This document shows, piece after piece, positions 42,250-50,893 of a stretch of 64,000 nt of DNA. The stretch lies in contig NZ_CP045295.1 of NCBI RefSeq assembly GCF_009363095.1, positions 2,971,501-3,035,500 of the forward strand, in the 5' to 3' direction. Source of the DNA: Paenibacillus cellulositrophicus. GTDB taxonomy: Bacteria > Bacillota > Bacilli > Paenibacillales > Paenibacillaceae. The notes beneath the pieces were generated by a model, which saw nothing but the letters and a program-made list of their open reading frames with translations, searched no databases and was not told the origin of the DNA. Both the position numbers and the translations under genes were made by a program. The first letter of the stretch is position 1. The number at the start of each line of letters is the position of its first letter.

Positions 42250-44067
42250 TCAGCTGACTTCCTGATCCGCACCCCGTTCAGGCGTCGTCCTCTCTTCCCC
42301 GCCGGGCGGGAGTATCGGATGACGGATCGTAATTTTGGTTCCCTTGCCTTCCTGGGTCTCGATCCGAAGCTGGTAATCAGGGCCAAAATAAATTTTCAGC
42401 CGCTCGTTCACATTGCGCAGTCCGACGCCGGATCTGCCCGCCATTTTTCGATTGCCGGCCGTATCGTTCAACTCCTTCAGCACCTCTTCCGGAATTCCCT
42501 TGCCGTTATCGCTAATATCGATGACCAGATCCCCCTCTTCCACACGGCCGGAGAGGATGACCTTGCCCTTCTCGAAATTGCCGCGGATGCTGTGCTGGAT
42601 GGCATTCTCGACCAAAGGCTGCAGCAGCAGGCGCATGAATGTCATATCCAGCATCTCTTCGTCAAAAAAATACAGCACGCGCAGCGGCATGCCGATGCGG
42701 GCCTGCTCGATCTGAACGTAGGCCTTCACCTGCTCGACCTCGCGTCCGACGGTCGTAATGTCTTTGCCTTGGTTCAAGCTGAGCCGCAGCAAATTACCGA
42801 GTGCCGATACCATCTCACCAATATCATTGCGCCCGTGGTTTTCCGCTTTCCAGCGGATCGATTCCAGCGTGTTATAGAGAAAATGCGGGTTGATCTGGTG
42901 GCTGAGCACCTGAAATTCCAGCTCCCTTTTCGTTCGCTCGGCGCGCGTTGACTGCAGGATGAGATCTTCGATTTTCCGGACGATGCTGCCAAAGCCGCGG
43001 TACAGCCAGCCGATCTCGTCCTTGCGGTTCTGATGCGGAATAAGCATGCTGAAATCCCCTTCCTCCAGCTTGCGCATTAGCCGGACCAACTGGAAGACGG
43101 GCTGGGTAAAATTCCGTGTGAGATAGATGACCACCCCAACGGCACAGAGCATATAAGCGATCAGAAAAAAGATCAGCAGTCTCTGCATCGCCGTAATAGG
43201 CTCCGTCAAAGCTTGCATCGGCGTCAGACTGACGATCGTCCAGGGCAGGCTGTCCATGCGGACAAAGGCGATCAAATTTTTCTCGTCATAAATGGACAGC
43301 GTCTCAACGCCCTCCTTGCGGACATTCCGCATCGCCAGTAATTTGGGGGACGGCAGCTGCTCTCCGGTCCACTCGCTTGCCGCCGAATCGTAAACAATTT
43401 TCCCTGTTTCGTCGACGATCAGGAACTTCTGCCCCTGCAGCCGTTTGGTCGGCGAGAAGAAGCGGCTGAAATGGTTATCCGCCAGATCGGCCACCACCAG
43501 CCCCCTCGGCGTTCGATTATGCAGGCTGGTGAACGTTTTGACATAGGAGAGCAGCGGACCGCGGTTCGGCCCTCCATCCATCGACAGATGCCAGATCGGC
43601 AGCGTACTGTTCGCCGCGTTCTGAAACCATTCTTCATTTCGGGTCGATGTCGTCACTTCGAGCGCCCTCAAGTAAGTGGGATAAGCCTCGGAATTCAGCG
43701 GATAGACGCGCAGCTGCAGCGCATCCATCTGCTTTTTCTTCTGGTACACGATGTTCAGGAGGTCCACCGAGGCCGACACTTCGTCCTGGCTGCTGGCCGG
43801 CGGCTGCTCGAGCAGATCTTGCAGCTTCTTGTCACCGATCAGCTCGTTCATCTGGTCGTTCAGTTTGGCCAAGTACGCCTCCAGGTTAATCTTGGACTGC
43901 TCCAGATAGCTCATGGAAAAGGTAGCATTGGCCTGCTGGATTCCTTCCACCGACTTGGTATGTGCGTAAGCCGAGAACAAAATGAACGGAACGATCGTAA
44001 TCGCGAGAAAGATCAGTATCATCCGGTTCCGCAACGAGGAGGCCAGCCGGAGAAAAGACCTAATCAT
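42250..44067 (-). CDS. YesM-type sensor histidine kinase
   Basis: A 605-residue membrane kinase. Membrane segments at about 16-36 and 297-316 flank an extracellular sensor domain (about 37-296, dCACHE-like). A HAMP domain follows (about 317-370), then the His_kinase domain with LSHQINPHFLYNTLESIRWK (phospho-acceptor His395) and an HATPase with ISDNGKGIPEEVLKEL and GVGLRNVNERLKIYFG. The ATG at 44067 overlaps the response regulator stop by eight bases. It pairs with the YesN protein to sense a sugar, probably through the neighbouring binding lipoprotein, and to control the ABC cluster. Confidence 0.95.
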   Translation of the reverse strand: MIRSFLRLASSLRNRMILIFLAITIVPFILFSAYAHTKSVEGIQQANATFSMSYLEQSKINLEAYLAKLNDQMNELIGDKKLQDLLEQPPASSQDEVSASVDLLNIVYQKKKQMDALQLRVYPLNSEAYPTYLRALEVTTSTRNEEWFQNAANSTLPIWHLSMDGGPNRGPLLSYVKTFTSLHNRTPRGLVVADLADNHFSRFFSPTKRLQGQKFLIVDETGKIVYDSAASEWTGEQLPSPKLLAMRNVRKEGVETLSIYDEKNLIAFVRMDSLPWTIVSLTPMQALTEPITAMQRLLIFFLIAYMLCAVGVVIYLTRNFTQPVFQLVRLMRKLEEGDFSMLIPHQNRKDEIGWLYRGFGSIVRKIEDLILQSTRAERTKRELEFQVLSHQINPHFLYNTLESIRWKAENHGRNDIGEMVSALGNLLRLSLNQGKDITTVGREVEQVKAYVQIEQARIGMPLRVLYFFDEEMLDMTFMRLLLQPLVENAIQHSIRGNFEKGKVILSGRVEEGDLVIDISDNGKGIPEEVLKELNDTAGNRKMAGRSGVGLRNVNERLKIYFGPDYQLRIETQEGKGTKITIRHPILPPGGEERTTPERGADQEVS

Positions 44068-45697
44068 CCAGAATCCCCTGCAGACGGCGGAATTCTTTGG
44101 GCGTAACGCCGACCAGCTTTTTGAACAGCTTCGTAAAATGGACCGGATCCTTGTACCCCACCTGATGGGAAACCTGATAAATTTTATATTTCGTATCGCC
44201 CAGCATCTCTTTGGCCCTGGCAATCCGGACGTTGGTCAGCTCCTCGATGAAGGTGCGGCCCTTTTCTTTTTTGTACAGCTTGCTGAGCCAGATCGGCGTC
44301 ACGTGAACGGCCGCGGCCACCGACTGCAGCGACAGATTTTCTGCGTAGCGGGTACGGATCATCTTTTCGGCCTCCTGGACGATCTGGCTGGAGGAGGTCG
44401 CCATTTTGCGGAAGCCTCCAGCCAGGGACAGCAGCCGGCTCTCCACCTGATCCTGAAGCGACTGCAGCGTATCGTACTGCTCCAATTGCTCCCACAGGCC
44501 GATCGGGTCCTGCTCCCAGGAACGGTCGGGCCACCCGGCCGACGCGGCCGTACGGTAAATTCCCATCAGCCATTTGAACAACTGCTGCTGGATATCTTTT
44601 AGATTGGGCAGCTCCCACGATTTGACCATATCCTCAAAGTCAGCCATGGATTCCGAAATGTCGGCGTCCGTTCCGTACTTCACCAGGTCAAGCACCGCCC
44701 CTGGCTCCCGGATCGTCAGCCTGCCGACCTCTGCGGCTCCGTCCTCCACGCTGCCGGTGAAGACCCGGTTGCCCCCGCAGACCACCTTTTGCTCCAGGGA
44801 CTCGGTGCAATCCACATAAAGCTGATGCAGTTTGTTCAGCTCTTTGGGTGCTGGGCTGATCCCGATGCTGGCCTTGACCTTCACGAATTGGTTGATGCGA
44901 AGCAGGCAGGTCTCAGCGATGGTGCGGCATGAATCAAGCATCTCGGGATCGGGGCAGCCGATGACGGCCACCCACCGCTCGTGCGTATCCTTAAACAGGG
45001 CCGACGGCATGTTCAATTGCTCGGCAAGCGTATGGCTGACGACATTGCCGATGCCGAACAAGACAAGCTCCTTCTCATCCGGTATGCCCGGCCGGGCGGG
45101 CAGCGCTCTTAGGTCGTCCCCTTCAATGGCCATCAGCAGCAGCGGCATCCGGCTCATCCAGTCCAGTCTCAACGACTGCAGGCGGTGGGAGATGCGGGTC
45201 TCGCGGTACGGATCGTATTCGTTCTCCACCATCTCACGCAGCAGCTCCTCCTGAAGCTTCGGCTCCGCAAACTGCACCTGATACGTGAGGCGGTCATGCG
45301 TTTGCTGCTGCAGCCGTTCCCGTTCGATCGCATCCACCGCTTTACGGACGATCCGCTCCAGTTCATCCAGTTTGATCGGCTTCAGGATATAGTCCATCGC
45401 TCCAAGCTGGATCGCCTGTTTGACCAGACTGAAATCGTCGTAACCGCTGATCAGCACCGCTTTCCACAGGTAATCCGGTAAAGTATGCAGCTCCGCCAGA
45501 AACTCAAGTCCCGACATCCGGTTCATCTTGATGTCCGTCACGATCAGATTCGGCTGATGGCGACGGGCCATTTGCAGAGCCTCATCCCCATCCGAAGCCG
45601 CCATGACGGCGTTAACGCCGTATTCATTCCAGGGGACCCGCTTGCGGAGCCCCTCGCGAATTTCAAATTCATCGTCCACGATTAATACGCTGATCAT
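44060..45697 (-). CDS. YesN-type AraC response regulator
   Basis: A 545-residue regulator. The N-terminal receiver (1-120) has the acidic pair Asp8-Asp9, phospho-acceptor Asp55 (IVTDIKMNRMSG) and the Lys in YILKPIKLDEL. A long linker domain follows (about 130-430). The C-terminal AraC double HTH (about 440-540) contains LSLQSVAAAVHVTPIWLSKLYKKEKGRTFIEELTNVRI and VGYKDPVHFTKLFKKLVGVTPKEFRR. It lies 18 bases after the lipoprotein gene and overlaps the kinase gene. It is expected to activate one or more of the nearby transporter promoters. Confidence 0.95.
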   Translation of the reverse strand: MISVLIVDDEFEIREGLRKRVPWNEYGVNAVMAASDGDEALQMARRHQPNLIVTDIKMNRMSGLEFLAELHTLPDYLWKAVLISGYDDFSLVKQAIQLGAMDYILKPIKLDELERIVRKAVDAIERERLQQQTHDRLTYQVQFAEPKLQEELLREMVENEYDPYRETRISHRLQSLRLDWMSRMPLLLMAIEGDDLRALPARPGIPDEKELVLFGIGNVVSHTLAEQLNMPSALFKDTHERWVAVIGCPDPEMLDSCRTIAETCLLRINQFVKVKASIGISPAPKELNKLHQLYVDCTESLEQKVVCGGNRVFTGSVEDGAAEVGRLTIREPGAVLDLVKYGTDADISESMADFEDMVKSWELPNLKDIQQQLFKWLMGIYRTAASAGWPDRSWEQDPIGLWEQLEQYDTLQSLQDQVESRLLSLAGGFRKMATSSSQIVQEAEKMIRTRYAENLSLQSVAAAVHVTPIWLSKLYKKEKGRTFIEELTNVRIARAKEMLGDTKYKIYQVSHQVGYKDPVHFTKLFKKLVGVTPKEFRRLQGILDD

Positions 45698-45715
45698 AAA
45701 GGCATCCTCCCCTTG

Positions 45716-47269
45716 TCATGAATGTTGATGCTGTGCCGCCAGGAATTGGTCGACCTGACGCTGCACCTCCCGGATAATCGTATCCAGCCCATTATCTTTT
45801 TGCAGCATACGGTAATCTGACAGCGCCTTGGCGACATCCGGCACCATGCCGTATTCGATCGATTTGCCGTAGTCCTCATAGATCTGGTCGCGCTCTTCAA
45901 GCAGCGGACTGATCGACTGATCGTTCAGCAGCAGTCCCTCCACGGGAGAATCCACATTCACGGGCAGCTCCGCAAAGCGGGCTTCCTCCTTCCAGAAGTC
46001 CCCCGGGTACGTTTCGGTGGGGCGCAAAAATTGCGGTTTCCACAGCGCCCACTGTCCTCCCCAGTCCATGTAGTTGCTGGTGGAAAAGTTCAGGTTATCC
46101 GGGTACTTGACCTTCCCTCCGTCCAGCTCATAGGTTTTCCCCTGAATCCCATACACGACAAGATCAAACAACCTCTCGTCCGTCTCCAGCATATCAAGAA
46201 ACCGCAGCACCAGCTCCGGATGCTCGGCATTCCGGTTGATGGCCACGACATTTGCGATCGGGCTGCGGTTGACCGTTTTTTTGTCGGGGTACAACAGCGA
46301 CATCTGCTGCCGGTAGCTTGCATCGGCAAAACCCGGATCGGCTGCATAGGCCCACTCGTGGGAAGTGAGCGTGAACAGCATTTTTCCGTTGCGCCATTGA
46401 TCCGCAGCGTCTTCGGTATCGATCTTTGAATCGGGATTTAGAATCCCGTCCTCGTACCATGCCTTGCTCATGAAGGCAGCATCCGCGTAAAAAGGCTGAT
46501 CTTCGATCGCCTGCACCTTGTAATGAGGGTCATTCAGATAAAAACCGAGGCCGTGAAAGCCCAAGTCCACCCATTCGTCCCGGACCACATACAGGGGGAG
46601 CGCCGGAATCCGGCTCAGTTTCTGATTGGGATAGGCTTTCTTCAAGTCGTGGAGAAGCGAATCGACATCCTCAGCAGTTCGTACCGATTCAGGTTCGCGG
46701 TAAATCCCCGCCTTCTCCGCCATGTCCACCCGCCATCCGGCATAGGGCCGCTGATTCATCTTGATCGACCAGGGCAAGCCGACAATATCCCCGCCAATCG
46801 TGGCAGAGGGCAGGTTATGCTGCTGCCGGTAGCGGTCATATAAGTGGGGTGCGTACACCGGGAGAAGATCGTTTAATCTCAAATAGGAACCCCGGGATGC
46901 CATTTGCTTGAATGAGCCTTCTGAATCGAAATTCAGGTCCCACCGGTCTCCTGCCGCCGCCATGACCAGCAGCTTCCCCGAATATTCCGGCCAGGGGATG
47001 AAATTGACGGAAAATTTGACGTTTAATCCTTTGGTTTTGACGTAATCGCTCACGGCCGCCCAGACTTCTTCCGTCGCCGCCTTTTTCTCGCCGCCGAAAT
47101 AAAACTTCAGCGTCGCTTCCGGCTCGCCGGACGTGGCGGCCGCATCGCCGAAAAGAGAGGGACCGTCCATGCGGACATCGCCGCCGGCTGCGCAGCCCGC
47201 CAGTCCGGATGCCAGCGTGATGCACAACAGACAGGCGACGAACCATCCCAGAGTTCGGCAAAAGGACAT
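45716..47269 (-). CDS. Extracellular solute-binding lipoprotein co-transcribed with YesMN
   Basis: A 517-residue lipoprotein. Signal peptide with LASGLAGCAAGG lipobox (Cys near 25). The mature part (ATLKFYFGGEKKAATEEVWAAV, NFIPWPEYSGKLLVMAAAGDRWDLNF) is of the LplA-like binding protein type. The ATG at 47269 has GGAAG seven bases upstream; in-frame ATGs further up lack a site. A perfect cre lies upstream. Because its operon holds only YesN and YesM and no permease, it may present ligand to the kinase rather than, or in addition to, feeding a channel. Confidence 0.88.
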   Translation of the reverse strand: MSFCRTLGWFVACLLCITLASGLAGCAAGGDVRMDGPSLFGDAAATSGEPEATLKFYFGGEKKAATEEVWAAVSDYVKTKGLNVKFSVNFIPWPEYSGKLLVMAAAGDRWDLNFDSEGSFKQMASRGSYLRLNDLLPVYAPHLYDRYRQQHNLPSATIGGDIVGLPWSIKMNQRPYAGWRVDMAEKAGIYREPESVRTAEDVDSLLHDLKKAYPNQKLSRIPALPLYVVRDEWVDLGFHGLGFYLNDPHYKVQAIEDQPFYADAAFMSKAWYEDGILNPDSKIDTEDAADQWRNGKMLFTLTSHEWAYAADPGFADASYRQQMSLLYPDKKTVNRSPIANVVAINRNAEHPELVLRFLDMLETDERLFDLVVYGIQGKTYELDGGKVKYPDNLNFSTSNYMDWGGQWALWKPQFLRPTETYPGDFWKEEARFAELPVNVDSPVEGLLLNDQSISPLLEERDQIYEDYGKSIEYGMVPDVAKALSDYRMLQKDNGLDTIIREVQRQVDQFLAAQHQHS

Positions 47270-47296
47270 GGCTGCTCTTCCTTTCCGCATCTTTTT

Positions 47297-47310
47297 TGTA
47301 AACGTTTTCA
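47297..47310 (-). promoter_or_regulatory. cre site (CcpA) before the lipoprotein-YesN-YesM operon
   Basis: TGTAAACGTTTTCA (reverse TGAAAACGTTTACA) matches the cre consensus TGWAANCGNTNWCA at every position. It is 28 bases upstream of the start codon, positioned to repress when preferred sugar is present. Confidence 0.8.
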
Positions 47311-47487
47311 TAAGAGCGTCCAAATATATTGCGCGGCTCTCTCTCCGATCTACAAAGATTAATATAAACGAAGTGCTGCCAATGGACAATGGGACGATAT
47401 TAAACAATCCCGTCATATATTGGCCGATGTTTCCGCCCACGGCAAACAGCCCCACAAAGTGGAGCGAAGGCTCTCTCTTATATGTTC

Positions 47488-47528
47488 AAAAAGGAAGCCG
47501 CCAGACTGATGTCCGTCCGGCAGCTTCC
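47488..47528 (-). terminator. Rho-independent terminator of the long ABC operon
   Basis: GGAAGC.GCC.GAC / GTC.GGC.GCTTCC stem (47493-47528) with T5 on the minus strand, seven bases after the stop of the binding protein at 47535. It separates the transporter operon from the lipoprotein-YesNM operon. Confidence 0.88.
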
Positions 47529-47534
47529 CCTCTC

Positions 47535-48902
47535 TTATTGCTTTAAGGTGGCTCTCACTTCCTGCGTTTTCTTATTCCATGTCTCCGTTTCCGGAATAAT
47601 GTCGTTGATATCCCGGTCGCCGAAAATAATGTCGTTCAAGATGTTGTTATAGTTGTAGTCGTTCCACCCCGGCACGGTCAGGCCGGATTGGATTTTAGCG
47701 TTCTTTTGGGCGATCTTGACGGCTTCGATATTTTTGCCCTGCCAGATCGGAGCCTGATCGTAGTAGCTCGTCAGCTCGGGATCGATGACGGAAGCATTGG
47801 CTCCTTGGTCAATTTTCCACTTCTGGGCTTCCGGCGTGAATTGGAAGCTGAGCCACAGGAATGCTTCCTCCTTATGCTTCGAACCGGACAGAAGTGCCAG
47901 CGGTCCGTAAATCGAATACCCCGGCTGGCTGACCTTGCCTTTCGGGAACGGAAGAACGTCCCAGTCGAATGTCGCTTTTTCCTTCAGGGTCGGCAGAACC
48001 CAGTCGCCGCCGATAGCAAAAGCCGTTTTTCCGTTGATGAAGTCCTTCGTCACGTTGCCGCCTTCTTCCGCGGCTGCGTTGCTCTGCATCGACCCGTCCT
48101 TCGTCACCAGCTCCTGGAACCATTTCACGTCATTCATGACATCCGGTGTGCTGAGCATGCTCTGGGTCAGGTCTTCGTTCATGTATTGATGGTTCGCCGC
48201 GTGGCCGTCGGCAATCGCTTTGGAGGACAGCAGGCGCATTTGGATTTCGGGCTGCGTCGTAATGCCGTATTCGCCGGCGCTCGGGTCGGTCACCTGCTTG
48301 GCGATGTTACGGAAGTCGTCGTAACTCCAGTCGTTTGCCGGCATATCCACGCCGTGTTTGGCCAGCAGATCCTTGTTCACCAGCACCCACATCGGGACGT
48401 CAACCATCGGTACGGCAAGCTTCTTGTTGTTGAACATCATCGTTTCGAAGAAGCCGTCGGGGAATTGGGCGTTCTTGAAAATATCGCTCTTCTCGATATA
48501 AGGCGTCAAATCTTCGATGAGATTGTTCTGCTCGAAGGTGATCAGATCGCTGTCGATCTCGGTCACGTCGGCAGGCGTGCCCGCTGCTTCCAGCGATGCG
48601 ATAATTTCCATGATCGGCTGCGAATTGGTCACCGGTACCTGCTCAATGGTGATCCAGGGGTATTTCTGATGAAACAAGTCGTACAGCTCGTCATAGGTTC
48701 CGTTTTTCCAGGAAATGAATTTGAGCGTAACCGGGTCGTGCTTTTCCTCTGCTGCCGGCTGGTTTGGCGCAGGCGTGGGTGCAGGTTCATTGCCTGTTCC
48801 GGACGGTGAAGCGCTGTCATTACTGCTGCTGCACCCGGCAAGGGTGAAGGTCATGAGCATGACCATCGATAAAATGGATGACGCGATGCGTTTTCTTTTC
48901 AA
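47535..48902 (-). CDS. Extracellular solute-binding lipoprotein (CUT1 type)
   Basis: A 455-residue lipoprotein. Signal peptide ends in MTFTLAGCSSS (Cys24); the linker is Ser/Pro/Ala-rich (about 25-55). The mature domain begins VTLKFISWKNGTYDELYDLFHQKYPWITIEQV and includes INGKTAFAIGGDWVLPTLKEKA, typical of sugar-binding proteins. Start TTG at 48902 with GGGGAGG upstream. It is the last gene of the long operon, 120 bases after the second permease pair, and is the likely ligand carrier for that pair. Confidence 0.93.
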   Translation of the reverse strand: MKRKRIASSILSMVMLMTFTLAGCSSSNDSASPSGTGNEPAPTPAPNQPAAEEKHDPVTLKFISWKNGTYDELYDLFHQKYPWITIEQVPVTNSQPIMEIIASLEAAGTPADVTEIDSDLITFEQNNLIEDLTPYIEKSDIFKNAQFPDGFFETMMFNNKKLAVPMVDVPMWVLVNKDLLAKHGVDMPANDWSYDDFRNIAKQVTDPSAGEYGITTQPEIQMRLLSSKAIADGHAANHQYMNEDLTQSMLSTPDVMNDVKWFQELVTKDGSMQSNAAAEEGGNVTKDFINGKTAFAIGGDWVLPTLKEKATFDWDVLPFPKGKVSQPGYSIYGPLALLSGSKHKEEAFLWLSFQFTPEAQKWKIDQGANASVIDPELTSYYDQAPIWQGKNIEAVKIAQKNAKIQSGLTVPGWNDYNYNNILNDIIFGDRDINDIIPETETWNKKTQEVRATLKQ

Positions 48903-49022
48903 TCCTTATTCCTCCCCAATTTGATTTCATCGGATGCTGACGATACCCCTTCGTTCCCAAGCTATACCTGCTAGGTCGGCATTCCCCCTTTCAATGCTTC
49001 CGGCAGAACGGCATGCCAAGGC

Positions 49023-50000
49023 TTATTCCACGATCCCCGTCCGTTCAATGCCGGTAATGAACCAGCGCTGCAGAAACATGAAGATCACGAGCGGCGGAAG
49101 GATGATCAAGAAGGCGGCACCCATTTTGGTGCCTTCGGTCACCGGATTGCTGACCAGGTCTTTGCTGCCGAGCAGCGACGGGTTCAGCACATCCTCCAGC
49201 TGGTCCAGCCGGATGGAGAGCGGCGTGAAGCCCTTGGCCAGGAACATCGAAGGCTCATAGTACATGTTCCAGTACCAGATGAACGAGAACAGAAAGACGA
49301 CCAGACAGGCCGATTGGGCAAGCGGCAGCATGATCCGGAAATACAGCCTTGCAGCGGAAGCGCCGTCCAGTTTGGCGGCCTCCTCTAGGCTGGGCGGCTG
49401 CGCCCTAAAGAACTGGCGGAAAATAAGGATAAACAGCGCCCCCTTTAGCCCCTGCCCGAAAATCGCCGGTACGAGGAAGACAAACAGCGTGTTGAGCAGG
49501 CCCAGCTTGCTGAAAATCACATACAGCGGAATAATGATCACCTGCGGCGGGATCAGAAACGTCAGCAGCACCAGCGCCGTGATCAGCCCTTTAAACGGAA
49601 CAGCCAGCCGGGCGAGCGCATAGCCGGTCATCGAGCATATCAATACCTGGACAATCGAGCAGCTCAGGGCGATGAGAGCGGTGTTCCGGAGGGCTTCCGG
49701 ATACTGCAGCCCTTTGTAGGCTTTGGTCAGATTCTCCCAGGTGACGACCCGGGGAATCCATTTAACGCTGGGATCCAGCAAATCGCTGACCGTCTTCAGC
49801 ATCGTGCTGATCATATAGAGCAGCGGCTGCAAGTACAGATAGGCCACGATGGACAGCAGCACATAAATGACCATTTTCGCCAGGAGACCGTCCGACAGAT
49901 TTCTGCCAAGCATGACCATCTTGTACTTCTGCGCCTTACGGCTCCACAAGAAGCTCGTGGCGTAATTTCTGGCCCTTTGAACCCATGGTTCCGTGTTCAT
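49023..50000 (-). CDS. CUT1 ABC permease (MalG/UgpE type), second pair
   Basis: A 325-residue permease. An N-terminal extension of about 35 residues precedes six helices. The EAA loop SLEEAAKLDGASAARLYFRIMLPL (near 208-231) is intact, and RWFITGIERTGIVE ends the protein. It overlaps the preceding permease by four bases (ATGA), so the two are coupled and form one channel. Confidence 0.92.
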   Translation of the reverse strand: MNTEPWVQRARNYATSFLWSRKAQKYKMVMLGRNLSDGLLAKMVIYVLLSIVAYLYLQPLLYMISTMLKTVSDLLDPSVKWIPRVVTWENLTKAYKGLQYPEALRNTALIALSCSIVQVLICSMTGYALARLAVPFKGLITALVLLTFLIPPQVIIIPLYVIFSKLGLLNTLFVFLVPAIFGQGLKGALFILIFRQFFRAQPPSLEEAAKLDGASAARLYFRIMLPLAQSACLVVFLFSFIWYWNMYYEPSMFLAKGFTPLSIRLDQLEDVLNPSLLGSKDLVSNPVTEGTKMGAAFLIILPPLVIFMFLQRWFITGIERTGIVE

Positions 50001-50893
50001 GGTCTTCCTCCCTTAAGCCGCATGCTGCGGCTGAATAGTCCAGTCACGAGCGCGAGCAGGACGAAAATAAAGCCGAAATAAATCCAAGCAAGCGCACTGG
50101 CGTAGCCATATCCGGTGTCGACCTTGAACATGTTGTCCTTAATGTGCTTCAGGACCGGATTCAGCGGGAAGGTGAACAGGTCGATGATGGTATAGAGCAC
50201 GTTCAGGCTGATAAACGGAACGCTGGCCGGAAGCGTAATCTTCCAGAAGCTCTCCCATGGGGAAGCGCCGTCGATGCGTACCGCTTCGTAAATTGACGGG
50301 GAAATCGTCTGGAAGCCAGCGATGAAGATCAGGATCTGCACGCCCGAGTACCAGAGGATAAGAACGACGCGCCCAAGCACTTCCATGACCGTCTTGGCCA
50401 ATTCTCCCCCGACATACTGCCGGACGACGGGCTCCAGATTGTACTGGTCCAGAAACGGTATATCGCCCGCGCCCTGCGTAAACAGTTCGGACAGCACCTG
50501 CCCCGTCGCAAAGATGACCGGGAGGAAGAACAGCGCCCTGTACACGAACCGGCCGGGGAACTGCTGGTTCAGCAGCAGGGAAATCAACAGGGCAAAGATG
50601 ACGATAATCGGCACCATCAGGATCATTTCCTGAAAGTAGGTGATCAGCTCGATCGGAAACACATTGTCCTTGAGAAAGGCATCGCGGTAATTTTGCAGAC
50701 CAAGCCACGTATATTTGAATCCCCCCGGCACCACCGCGACCTTGTGCAGGGACATGAACATGGACCAGCCGATCGGAATCGCCACAAACACGCAGAACCC
50801 GATGATCCAGGGGAGCATAAACAGCAGTCCGACGCCGTATCGCTTCAGATGATATTGGGCCGCTTTTCGTTTGAAATCCGGAACGCTGCTCAT
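49997..50893 (-). CDS. CUT1 ABC permease (MalF/UgpA type), second pair
   Basis: A 298-residue permease starting with a basic stretch and then GLLFMLPWIIGFCVFVAIPIGWSMFMSL. The EAA loop SPSIYEAVRIDGASPWESFWKITLPA (about 197-222) is conserved. It overlaps the DUF5696-type gene by four bases upstream and the partner permease by four downstream. Confidence 0.92.
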   Translation of the reverse strand: MSSVPDFKRKAAQYHLKRYGVGLLFMLPWIIGFCVFVAIPIGWSMFMSLHKVAVVPGGFKYTWLGLQNYRDAFLKDNVFPIELITYFQEMILMVPIIVIFALLISLLLNQQFPGRFVYRALFFLPVIFATGQVLSELFTQGAGDIPFLDQYNLEPVVRQYVGGELAKTVMEVLGRVVLILWYSGVQILIFIAGFQTISPSIYEAVRIDGASPWESFWKITLPASVPFISLNVLYTIIDLFTFPLNPVLKHIKDNMFKVDTGYGYASALAWIYFGFIFVLLALVTGLFSRSMRLKGGRP

